Shown: positions 26,301-36,966 of the stretch, one piece after another
Numbering within the stretch: the first letter of the stretch is position 1
Layout: each line of letters begins with the position of its first letter
Source: Antedon mediterranea
Lineage: Eukaryota; Echinodermata; Crinoidea; Comatulida; Antedonidae
NCBI RefSeq assembly: GCF_964355755.1
Contig: NC_092676.1
Location: forward strand, 22,860,288 to 22,924,287
DNA length: 64,000 nt
Direction: 5' to 3'
The notes under the pieces: generated by a model
Told to the model about the DNA's origin: nothing
What the model saw: only the letters and a program-made list of their open reading frames with translations
The model's database searches: none
Translations under genes and position numbers: made by a program

Positions 26301-29300
26301 AAAATAGTTTGGTCACCTCACGAATTTATAGCTTATTACATTAAATTCTGACTTTCTTGTATCTTCCATATCAGATATTTATTTATTTCTTCACCAACAA
26401 CGGAACGTGTATTGTTTACTATCATATTTTCAACTGAATCATGTCGTAATTATTACACAACATGTAATAATAGTTTTCATAGTCAAAGATTTAAGAGAAT
26501 TTTAGTGATGTATAACATCAAAAAACTATACAGTTTAGTTGATGTATCATTGCACTTATTGTTATGGTTTTGTTTCAGAGACAAGTGATAATCCTTGCTC
26601 AAGTAGCCCTTGTCAAAATGGCGGAACGTGCAGAAATATCGGTGCAATCAATAATTTGATATACGCGTGCACCTGCCCAATGTTTTACCATGGAGATAAC
26701 TGTCAAGATTTCACACAATCCGGTAAATAAAATTCTCATTAGGTTTAAGCTGAAGTAGAATATACTCTTGTTAATCTGGCATAATTGTATGCTCTCAACG
26801 TTATACTTTCTCATGACTAGCGTACATTACGGTACCTGAAGTTAGCCCATAGGCTTTAAGTGGGGTTTGATACAGTTGGATGCCATGTGTAGAGCCTATA
26901 TTCCGTAACGTAGAACTGTTAATACCAAACAGTAGTCTGGGATTCCTTGGTTTTAGTGATCTTTAACGTATTTGTTATACCCCATACAACAACGTTTTTG
27001 GAAATCTGAAACGTACTATATATATAAACTTTATTTAGACACGAGACTGATGTGCACTACAACTAGTTCAATCAATATTGATTGTTTTTACACAAGTTCG
27101 TGATATTACAAAAAAAACAACACCATATAAATACGACAAAAACGATAGAAAAAAATTGAAATTGAAAAGAAACAAAATATACAGCAGAATTCCTTTCATC
27201 TGACACCTCTATTTAGGGTACACCATACCGGTACTTCCCGCGTAAACGGAAACCCTTATCGAAGTGTATAATGTATGGGGATTCTACTGTAGTACATAAT
27301 AAATCTTTATGTTTTCAATTCAATTCAATTCAATTCAATCAATTCAACTTTTATTTCAGACAAACTGTCCATATGAAACATATAAATACAATAAAAAATA
27401 ATACAAAGCATTATGTGACAACCGTCATGGAGAGAGGACTAATAATTATTTGTTGACATATAGTGCCTCTTAAAATAATAGTGATAAAACACACATTTTC
27501 TTGCCATGTAACATAGTTTTATTTCTACGTAATGTAGTTTTGAAAGTTTTTTTGTATCTCGTAATTCAAAACATAGTTTTTCTAGTAAGTAAAATCATAA
27601 TTTTTTTTATATTTTATCTTAAGATATGTGTGGTTTATCAGTCGGTTTATGTTCAAATAGTGGAACATGTGTTAATTCTGGAAATTCATACAAATGCGAA
27701 TGTCTGGGAACCTTTGTTGGAACCACCTGTATAGATGGTAAGTAACTTTTCCGATTTATAATCTAAAAACACTCAAGAAAAGTATGTATACATTTAATGT
27801 TGCTACTAAATGGTATTAACTAAAACTCTCTGCTGATAACATTATTATTTACTTACTTCTGAATCACATATTCTGCAAAGTGTTGCGTCCCATATGCAAT
27901 TGGCACAGAAGGTCCAAAAATTAAAAAAAACGACAAACAAAATGGCATAATTCTTTAAAAAGAAAATTATGTATACCGAAAGATTTTAAAATTCCATTTC
28001 TAGTCACGCGGTTTAAACATTTTGGGCACATTTTTAACATGGGGCATAATAGTATGATAGTACATTAATTTTATATTGTCCTATTAATAGTTTCACCTAC
28101 TGCACCGTGCTCATCAAACCCATGCCAAAACGGAGGTGTATGTGTGAACGTGATGTCAGATTCAACAACCGAATCATTCAGGTGTGATTGTGTTGGTACA
28201 TTCACTGGTGTTCAATGTGAAACGTCTACTCTTGGTAAGTTTCGATTTACGATATCAATATCAATATGATTGGTTCTTTTTTAAAATTATTTTTCTTTCT
28301 TTTATTTAAAATGTTATGAACTTAAAATATTCATTATATAACGCCAAAATGCGACGTAAGATAGATAACTATCGTGAACTCATGGTCGTCATTGAAGCAT
28401 AAACATTTGAAAATTAAGATGAACTTAAGAGTTTACAAACGAAGTAGAAAATGCACAATCTAGATTGTTAATAAATCTGTACTGCACAGAAAGTCAAAAT
28501 TACCATTCCAGTCATGTGATTGAACAGCCCTTTACCGCACACACATTCTGTATAACAGGCTGTTGTTACTGTATTTTTAGATTATTGTGGAAGTAATCCA
28601 TTTTTGTGCAATGGACTTGGCACCTGTGTCAACAGTGGTAACTACTACAAATGTCTTTGTAATGCAGATGTGATGGGAGATGATTGCGAGTCTCTAAGTA
28701 AGTGGCCTACAAATGCAAACTAGGCCAAATAAATAAAGCTAAAGCTAGAGACCAGACAACGATAATATTGGGGTAAATTAGACGGGGAGAGATTTGTAAT
28801 TGTACTGTCTGAGGTGATCTGGAAACTAATATAACTAAAAAATACATTTTAATAATTAAAATTGTAGATATAAAAACTATTAACATTTCTTTACGAGCGC
28901 CACCAGTAGCATTTTGTTATTCCTTACGAGCGCCACCAGGAGTGGCATTTTGTTATTCCTTACGAGCGCCACCAGGAGTGGCATTTTGTTATTCTTTACA
29001 AGCGCCACCATTAGCCATCTGTTATTCTTTACGAGCGCCACCAGTAGCCTTTTGTTATACCTTACGAGCGCCACCAGCAGTAGGATTTTGTTATTCTTTA
29101 CGAGTGCCACCATTAGCCATCTGTTATTCCTTACGAGCGCCACCAGTAGTATGATTTTGTTATTCTTTACGAGCGCCACCAGTAGTCTTTTAATTGTTAT
29201 TCATTACGAGCGCCACCAGTAGCTACTGCATTTGTTGTTCATTACGAGCGCCACAATGTGTTTCTTATTTTTTAAAATATTATTATAGGTATGAAACGCC

Positions 29301-31650
29301 ATAAATTCCAAAAATGTTTTTCTTTTTGTAGGATTATTAACCTCGACATTAATACATTACAAGTCTTCCGTGTTTTAATTAACCTTCTTTATAATTTGAA
29401 AATTAACATAAAACAAATAGGACACTCTCAATATCTGAAACTAAACATGTTTACTATAATAATATGAGTAAGTTTCTAAAGATCGTTAGTTGTTTATTAG
29501 GTAAATAAAGACAACACAGTCGCTTTAAATATTAATGAATAAAAATTCATAAAGATTATTATTTCCTTTAAAAGCTGACAATACTCCATGTTCGTCGAGC
29601 CCATGTCAAAACCAAGGAGTCTGTATGAATGTGGGTACAACATTTTTTACATGTTCATGCGTCAATGGATATTCTGGAAGTTTTTGTGAACAATCCCCAG
29701 GAGTTACAGGTATAGTACAAAACCTGATACTTTGCTTATAATGTGTCTACGTCGATTGTATCCAGTGGAAAATGTTACTTTAAATACCGTTTGTCTAATT
29801 AAGTAATCTAAGTAAAAAATCCCAAACGTGACAATTATGGAAGGTAGAAAGTTAATTTCACATTGACGAAAACATCTTTAAGAATCAGTTTAGGTGCATC
29901 CTAAAGAGTACTAAGAAACAGGAAAATAAAAAGATCTCTGAACACTGTTTTCAAGAACCAAATAATGCAAATTATTGTAACTATTTATATTCACTAAAAT
30001 TCACCTAAATTATCTACCCTTCTACACGACACCGCGATTGGTTTTGACCAATCACAAACATTGATTTAAATTATTAACAGTACATAAGTTAATTTGATCG
30101 TTTATAGATTATTGCGGATCAAACCCTGGTGTGTGTACCACTATAGGCCTAGGAGAATGCGTTAATAGTGGAACATATTGTAAATGTTGTGATTCAAGCG
30201 GACTCAACTGTATTGCATGTGGTGTTAGTGGTAAGTATACGCCTACTAAGCTTACGAGTTGCCTAACCTTCATAACACCTATGATAGGCCTACAACAACT
30301 ATTATATAAGCTTACTAGATTGTTGTATTGAATATAGCTGTGCCTATTTTAAATGTTTTTATTTTAAATTTCCATATTTGTTAACTCGGGAAAATATATC
30401 TGTATCGGAAAAACCGTATATTAATAATTATTATTATGTATTTTCTAAAAATAAAACGTATGAATATTTTAGATTGTTGGTGCTCTGGTTGGAGTTTTGA
30501 GTTTATTCTTTTTTTTGTGATTGAAAACCATATTACATTTTTGTCAGTAACAGTTGAACTACTAAAGCAAACTAATGTTCTTATTGTTTATTTTGATTTA
30601 TTATTTTATGTTTACAAGCGTTAGTCAGTTCACCGTGTTCACCATCTCCGTGTTTGGCTGGTGGAACGTGTACCGTAAGCAATGCAAACTTTGTATGTAC
30701 GTGTCCAACAGGGACCTCAGGTAACAGATGCCAGTTAAGATTGCGAAGTGGTACGTGAGTTTAAAAATACTATTATTTGATAAATCCGGGTTTTAAATAC
30801 GTCCGATGTTCCGATATGTAAAAACATTTTTTAAATGGTGCTACATAACTATTTTGTTATGTAAAGTAAAGAAATTAATTTTTATTTCTTAACATTTTAG
30901 ATAGTTTAAAAAGACCCCACAAATATTTATAGAATTTATTCTTTAATTTTATCTTTCATTAAATTTGTGTTAATAAATATAAGTAACATTTTTTTTGTCA
31001 TTTAAGGTCCATTAGATTGCCCGGTGCTTGGATGTCCGACCGGAGGATCATGTATCAATTTCGGAACATACAGCGAATGTTACTGTACAAACAACATCCC
31101 TTGTCATGAGCGTAGGTTTAAATTCCGATACGATGTTTAATATCTAATATTCAAGTCTCTAATGGATATCCGATGAAATAGCGTATTACTTATTGGGGAT
31201 ATTCATTAGTCTTGGTGCTAGACAGTGACTTTTTTTTTTAAATGCACACATTATAACGGCGTACGGTACGTGAGCTATAATCGCGTCGCCGTCATTTAGT
31301 TAACGTTATACATTTTACATAACGTTTTACATTTAAATATAAAACATACAGAAATATGTACCGTATCATTTCAATTTCCTCGCTCTGTTTCGGCTGTTTA
31401 CTGTGGAATAATAGTAGGATACAAGAATGTTTTCTTGTGAAAGCAATGATGCGTTAGATTACTGATTACTACAGTACGTAGACAAACGTAACACGTACGA
31501 ATGAGCGAATAATATGCAAATGTATTTTTGTAAGCTCTGACGTATTTTAAATATTTACTGCACATAGATTTGGAGCCGTGTTCAAACAATCCTTGTGGTT
31601 TTGGTCAGACATGTATCTATGAAGGCGGTTCCAACTACAGCTGTGTGTAA
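20387..31650 (+). CDS. Gene C: secreted EGF-array protein, 15 exons, 594 aa
   Basis: Exons: 20387-20453, 24584-24694, 24902-25057, 25519-25629, 25834-25962, 26068-26181, 26579-26722, 27624-27737, 28091-28234, 28581-28697, 29575-29709, 30108-30230, 30619-30750, 31007-31111 and 31568-31650 (TAA at 31648). Exon 1 encodes a signal peptide ([13 protein letters not shown]...NGQ), ending in phase 1. Thirteen class 1-1 exons follow, one EGF each. Exons 4-13 alternate two kinds: short exons starting D-x-C-G with NSGN before C4, and longer exons starting ...PCSSxPC with NVG/NVM. Exon 12 has eight cysteines and exon 14 a very short C5-C6 loop. The last exon stops after its fourth cysteine (NYSCV-stop). 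The product should be secreted; its function is not determinable. There is no Reeler domain, unlike A and D. Confidence 0.87.
20454..24583. other. Gene C intron 1
   Basis: This 4.1-kb intron holds the GTCGG-microsatellite element (21172-21992) and otherwise AT-rich unique-looking DNA. I find no additional EGF-like exon in it. Intron 1 of gene D is similarly long (about 4.0 kb). Confidence 0.6.
21172..21992. mobile_element. Dispersed GTCGG-microsatellite element, copy 1
   Basis: A short partial unit (21172-21260) precedes a fuller one that starts TTTTAGTCGCGTGGAAGCGA at about 21261. Next comes a (GTCGG)n/(GTCTG)n tract, then CCGGTATCACTATGCG and about 550 bp nearly identical to 43420-44003. 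The AGTCGC...GCGACT head is an imperfect hairpin. The 3' part ends TATGGCCTTGTT. The open frame at 21605-21862 lies inside the repeat and is not a gene. Confidence 0.8.
27315..27347. repeat. (AATTC)n microsatellite
   Basis: Five consecutive AATTC units and an imperfect sixth lie in gene C intron 7. Confidence 0.85.
28891..29255. repeat. Minisatellite, ~35-bp unit, 11 copies
   Basis: The unit contains TTACGAGCGCCACCAGTAG followed by a variable piece and TTTGTTATTC. Units vary from about 30 to 38 bp and carry AGTAG/AGGAGTG/ATTAG variants. It lies in gene C intron 10. Stop-free units create open frames on both strands. Confidence 0.9.
30108..30230 (+). CDS. Gene C exon 12: EGF exon with eight cysteines
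   Basis: Class 1-1 exon with the D-Y-C-G head of its sister exons. It then reads [20 protein letters not shown] and IAC: an extra adjacent Cys pair and an extra Cys near the end. The glycine-aromatic signature between C5 and C6 is lost. Splice sites are intact (TATAG acceptor, GTAAGT donor), so the exon appears expressed but its fold has diverged. Confidence 0.8.
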
Positions 31651-31671
31651 CTCGAATGACTGATGTGTCAT
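31568..31671 (+). CDS. Gene C terminal exon: truncated EGF, donor just past the stop
   Basis: The frame gives [16 protein letters not shown] and GGSNYSCV, then TAA at 31648-31650. A consensus donor GTAAGT begins at 31672, so the exon-like interval is 104 nt, not a multiple of three. The position and wording of the stop (aromatic-x-Cys-Val-stop) match gene B. The frames beyond the stop do not restore a clean EGF. Confidence 0.75.
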
Positions 31672-31748
31672 GTAAGTAGACATTTATGTGTAAAACGTTT
31701 TATTTTGTTTATCCTTTTCATTCACATGTTATTTACTCGGTAAAGTTC

Positions 31749-31868
31749 ATAATAGAGACATAACAACAAGTGATTTGACCAATCAAAGGCGATGGATTAT
31801 TCGAACGGTCACTTGTCATTTGTTAACTCGCCTTCGTTGAGTTACGTCTCTAGTAGGAACAAAGCTTA
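31749..31868. mobile_element. CGCAAGG-family inverted-repeat copy
   Basis: GAGACATAACAACAAGTGA on the left pairs loosely with GAGTTACGTCTC on the right. The AAGGCGATGGATTATTCGAA core corresponds to the centre of the copies at 15.9 and 17.9 kb. Confidence 0.55.
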
Positions 31869-31874
31869 AATAAA
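31869..31874 (+). terminator. Candidate poly(A) signal AATAAA, gene C
   Basis: First AATAAA after the gene C stop, 219 nt downstream and at the edge of an inverted-repeat element. Valid only if the 31672 donor is not used. Confidence 0.3.
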
Positions 31875-34354
31875 AACATGGACATACGCTTTTCTTATTG
31901 CTCACATACGTTACAATGTATGCATTATTTAGCTTACATATTTTTAAACTAAATTGTTATTTTTACATTTGTGAAAAAAAACAACAGGTGATCTGACGTC
32001 ATTGAAAGTCTTTGCAAAAGATGATACAACGTCAAATGAGGGCGCTAAACATGCACGAAATCAGGCCATTCAACCATTAATCGTTTAACAGTAAAGAAAA
32101 GTTAGTTTGTAACACAATACAGCAATAGTCTGTTTGAACTTCTGAACTTTATAACGTTGTTCGGTTGATGAATTTTTGTTTATAAGCAATATTAAAAGAC
32201 TAAGTCTTGAGTATTTTTATAGTCAACTTTTAATCCAAGTAGGTATTTAACAAAGAGGTAGTACTATTGATTAAAATACTTTATATATAATATAATAGCA
32301 AAATAAAATATTATTAAGGATTTTGACGAGTTCGTTTTTTTCTACACCTTACACAAAATCCTGTTTGATCAAACTTTTGTAAACGTAATAGAACTATAGC
32401 CAAACTTTAACGAAACATATTTTTGTATTAGTATGTTTCGATCCTGATAATAGCCTGTATTTTAATAAATATAATATCTTAACGTAGTATCTGGAATCAC
32501 ATAATATACTTGCAATTATAATATTATTATTAAGGTGGGTGGTGTAGAGCGTAACTATATTAAATTATATATGTATTATACACTTGTAAATGGGTTTACA
32601 TTTTTATCGATTACTGTAAATCAGTTCTATGCATTTATAGCTGAAATAAATAACTAGAAGTATATAAAGCGGTGACCTTTAAATGTCTTAAAGAATTATT
32701 ATTTACATTGTGGCTTTTACATCATATTACTTGCACATTTTATCAAACACTGGTAACAACCTCCAAAAGTTTCCAGACTCGAGCGTTTTGAAACAAACAA
32801 CAACTTCAACAATATAAATAATCAACTCTAGAGTATAACGGAACTGTAATTCTTGGATGTCATTTTAAAATCTTTTTTTTTCAAAACATAATTGTTAACA
32901 TATTTCTAATCTCGCAATGTACTTTGCTATTGATGTTAATATAATAAATTGTTATTCTAGCAATGTTCTTTCCTATAGGTGGATTGGATACATGTTTGTT
33001 AATCTTGAATCATAAATAAAACTACACTTTTTAGTAACAGCGACACTAATCGTAAGGCTCACTATCACTGCGGCCATTGGATTTAGACAGAGCGAGGAAT
33101 AGGCTTGAACCCGACTATGAAATACTTCTAATAAAATAGCTAGTTTGCCCGATGGAATATTATTCGAAATGATTACAATAAAAATCATTTAAAAATTTTT
33201 CACGCTTTGCGATAATTATAAATAAAGGCAATATAGTATTCATATTTTGTATACTTTTCCTGTGACAAAACAAGAATGAAACCAAACAGTATACATTAAC
33301 AATTACGTTTTTAAATATGTTATATTAAAAAAAATAAATAAAGAAGGCGTAATTGGTAATTCAAGAAATATGATTCATATACTATATTATTTTTTCGGAA
33401 TGTACTGTGAATGGCGTTAGTTTAAACTATCTAGTTATGTCCGTTTAAGTAATACGTCATTCATAAATTACACACGCATAACGGAGTGTAACTAGCGCCA
33501 TCACAATACAACCACGGAAATGATGGTGGTACACCTACAAAGTATACTTAAATAAAAGTAATATCGTAACCCATAAATGCCTAAATTCCCCTACAAGCAT
33601 AGCCCCTGGTGATTTCATTTCATCTATGAATACATTTAATTTGAACTCTGTGATGCATAGCTCTTTTTTTTCAAAGCAACACAAACCGTCTAAATCTGCC
33701 GACAATGATCTAGTATACATATATAAATAAAATATTATTTAGGGTGGTATACTTCGAACGCTTTTATTTTCTTAGACCTCATATGGATATACGCATAATT
33801 ACACCTCTCTAGTCTACCTTTGTTATTATCTAATATATTGAAATAGTGAATTTATTACCAGGGTTCAGAGTCAGAGAATATCTATTGTACCATACTCAAT
33901 GAAAATATCTAGAGCATACCGTATAAAATAATCTCAACTTCAGGCACAAATTTCAGGGTCAGTCAATCTTTTTTAAGCCAGTAATCTGGTGCAATTAGGC
34001 CAATATATTACGATTCTCCCCGTACATTTAAAATAAGAATAAAAACAATGTTACAGACTTTTTAAACATAAGTAGGTTCCGATTTATTTTTATTTCCTCA
34101 GAGTTGTCTTGTGTTATTTTAATGATTATGGTTATTTAAAAAAAAATTAAAATCTGTATCTTCGATTGATAGAAATATTAAACGATTTTTCTTTCTCAGA
34201 AATGATATACGTTCTAGTTTAAGTTTTATTTATTTTAAAAGGCCAAAACTCGATAAGCGAAAGCTTTTTTTTTTGGTCTTTTGTCGTTAGTTTTGATTTT
34301 ATGTATGTGAAAAAGAACAAACAAGAAAGAAAGACAATAAAGATTATTACATAC

Positions 34355-34491
34355 TCCCCATCCTTCCAGCCAGCATGCTCCCCGCCAGGGCGATAACTTG
34401 AAATTTGTTTCAGACATTTACCGACGTAGTAACGAGTACTCTGTCGCTTGGCCAATGATTTCGCACAGTTTAATTTTGGGACAAACTTGAC
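34355..34491 (-). CDS. Candidate minus-strand exon, unidentified
   Basis: On the minus strand an acceptor-like TTATTCAG is followed by a 137-nt open stretch and a donor-like GTATGT. It reads VKFVPKLNCAKSLAKRQ, then YYVGKCLKQISSYRPGGEHA and GWKDG. It is more GC-rich and compositionally mixed than its surroundings. No family is recognised and no neighbouring exon found. It may be an exon of an overlapping gene, a relic, or chance. Confidence 0.25.
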
Positions 34492-35084
34492 CTGAATAAT
34501 GCCCGCCAATTGTTAGAGTTATTTTTGTTTTACAATGTAATTATCCTAAAGGGAGGCGCTACAATGTCAATAATTTCCCACAGTAATTAGTATAATCTGC
34601 TGAATTGAAGGCGGAGCATATTTACGAGAAAAAAAAACAAAACTTTAGGACTAGCATTATCTTTATCAAAATTGTGTATCTTGTGATACCATTTGTTTTC
34701 CCTACTCAGATCGAAGAAGATGCCTTCTAACAAGTACTAGTTCATAGTAAACAGAAATAAATTAATTGATATTGACAAAAATGCTCCTAATTGTCAATCG
34801 CCTTATCGATTTGCACGGCACTAACACACACAGACATTAATAATCTAGCGATTTTACGCTGTTTTGAGTAATTTGTGTGCACGGATGACTGCTTTATTTT
34901 TCAAAAATCATCTCAATATCAACTATCTTTTTTTAGTATAATTATCAACATCATTTTATTGATGTTCACTAGACACCGCAGCCGTCATACGTTTTGCATT
35001 ATTATTTAATACAAAAAACACATCTCAAAATAATGCTATAAAATTAATAAGACAGAAATCCACAAGTTCTGTTAAATACAAATT

Positions 35085-35412
35085 GGATTTTACTTAAGTA
35101 GAATTGGAATTACACTTGAGTAAAATGCCTTCTAATAAAGTAAACTTGATTATCGTACACATACTTGGTCGAATTGAGATGCGTCTTAAGTAGATTTTAT
35201 TTTACTTAAGTAGGATGCATTTTGCTTAATTAAATGAATTTTGCCGCCAGTAGATAGAATATATTTTACTTAAGTATGAGTATTTTATATGGGTAGTATG
35301 TACTTTACATAAGGAGTCTTAACGTACTTTACTGAGGTAGGATGTATTTCTATTAAATTGAATGTATTTACTTAAACAGAATATATTTTACTTTAATAGA
35401 ATGATACATTTC
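35085..35412. repeat. Degenerate TTTTACTTAAGTAGRAT repeats
   Basis: Eight or more imperfect copies of a roughly 20-40-bp unit containing TTTACTTAAGTA and GAAT/GGATGTATTT, in one orientation. Confidence 0.65.
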
Positions 35413-36792
35413 TTAAAGAGGAACATATTTTTACTCTAGATTATTGATTTAGGTCATAAAATAACTTGCCATATTGCTAAACTCAAACAAGTGACGATTA
35501 CTATCGTCACTCCCTCCACAAGATCTGCATACGTTCAAATTCAATTTAACAGTTACATAGCTTTTAAAATCATTTTATTGTATTTGATAATAATTATTAC
35601 TTAATTGTTGAACAATTTTATAAACTTTTTTGTAAAGTATAGAATTAAAAACCACTGGAGCTTTTTTAATTCAATAAAAGGTATTTTACAATCATTAAAT
35701 AATGTTTGTACCTGGTACACAGGCACCTTTTCCGTGCATTTTTAAAATTCTACTTCTCAAAACTGAACAATAGATCTGTTCACGTTGGAATTGGCTCTCA
35801 AAGAATACAGCTTAGCCAAACGTCCCCCGGCCATGACCTATAATATCAATGGAATGTCACTGTTAAGAAACAAGTAAAGGATAGCGTTTTGTTTTGTTGA
35901 AATCTAACTTATATTGTATAAAAAGGTACTATTATAATAATAGGCAAGTGACTTTACTTGTTTTTATATTGCAACTATGCACTTTTCATCTCTGTTACAC
36001 AATGATCTGACTTATACAAACCACACTTGTACCAAGAGCGTTCGTTGCTGTTAAAATTCAGAACGTCACAAGACATTTTTAGCATGTAATAATGAATCCA
36101 TTCATATTTTTTGCCTTTTTATAGGTGTACAAATAAACAATATTTGATATTTTAAATCAATACTATTTTAGATAGACAACAGCCTTCTAGACACATCAAT
36201 TGTCTCTCAAACAACAGAAAGTTACGATGCTGATGTCGAATAGGAATTCATTAACAAAATATGCATTCTAATTTTGGGAAAACAAAAAATAATACAGAAA
36301 TAATAGCCTTGTATTATTTTAGTGAACACGGTAATGCTTGCTATAATAGTAAAACTTAGCACAGTCGACTCGAGTCGCTATAAAACCACGGAGAAATAAG
36401 TTCCTTGGGTAAATTTGTTGTTGTATTAGGCCTACTAAAACTGGTTATTATTCAGTCCTTATATTGTCTAAAGGTTAATAATAAACACTAGTAAAGCTAA
36501 TTCGCGGTACACCAAGTGTTTGAAAGAAGATTGGTATAGAATGTCTTTAGATCGGTAGTTATAGGCCTTGTTGTTTGGTCGAAGAATTAGACCAGGAAAG
36601 TCTGTTTTCAATAAATAAAAACGCTCTGTGTTTTGTGAAACAAAATGCGGTTACTGTCGCCTGCCTACTCGATGTATAGCAAGAGTAGTGGATTGTGCGG
36701 CACGTTTGTCCATTTTAAGAACGTATTCGTTCACACAATTGAAATAGTTATCAATAAAACACAATAGATGCACAGTCATTGGGAAGTACCCA

Positions 36793-36798
36793 TATAAA
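36793..36798 (+). promoter_or_regulatory. Candidate TATA box, gene D
   Basis: CATATAAACC lies 174 nt before the first gene D start codon (219 nt before the third). Support is positional only. Confidence 0.25.
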
Positions 36799-36966
36799 CC
36801 ACTAGCGAACCGGGTACTATTTGGATATCACTCGATACGGTTGACTTGGTATGACTACTCAGGCTATTCACTTGTTAATGAAGGTACTTTACCAATATCA
36901 GCTAAATAGTGGCCTACGAAGCTGAACTAATTCATTCAATACTACACACTACCCCAGAGCTGTCTG

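Larger units (their letters stand above)
31673..36966. other. Spacer between gene C and gene D
   Basis: This is AT-rich sequence with a CGCAAGG-family copy (31749-31868), a TACTTAAGTA-like repeat stretch (35085-35412) and one candidate minus-strand exon (34355-34491). The first AATAAA after gene C is at 31869-31874. No EGF- or Reeler-like exon is seen before 36967. Confidence 0.6.

Noticed and set aside
28880-29222. Open frames of about 100 codons on both strands
   Set aside because: Produced by stop-free minisatellite units; the same interval is open in three frames.
30751-30758. Alternative donor GTGAGT at 30755 for gene C exon 13
   Set aside because: It would shift the frame by four bases; GTACGT at 30751 keeps the 1-1 phase.
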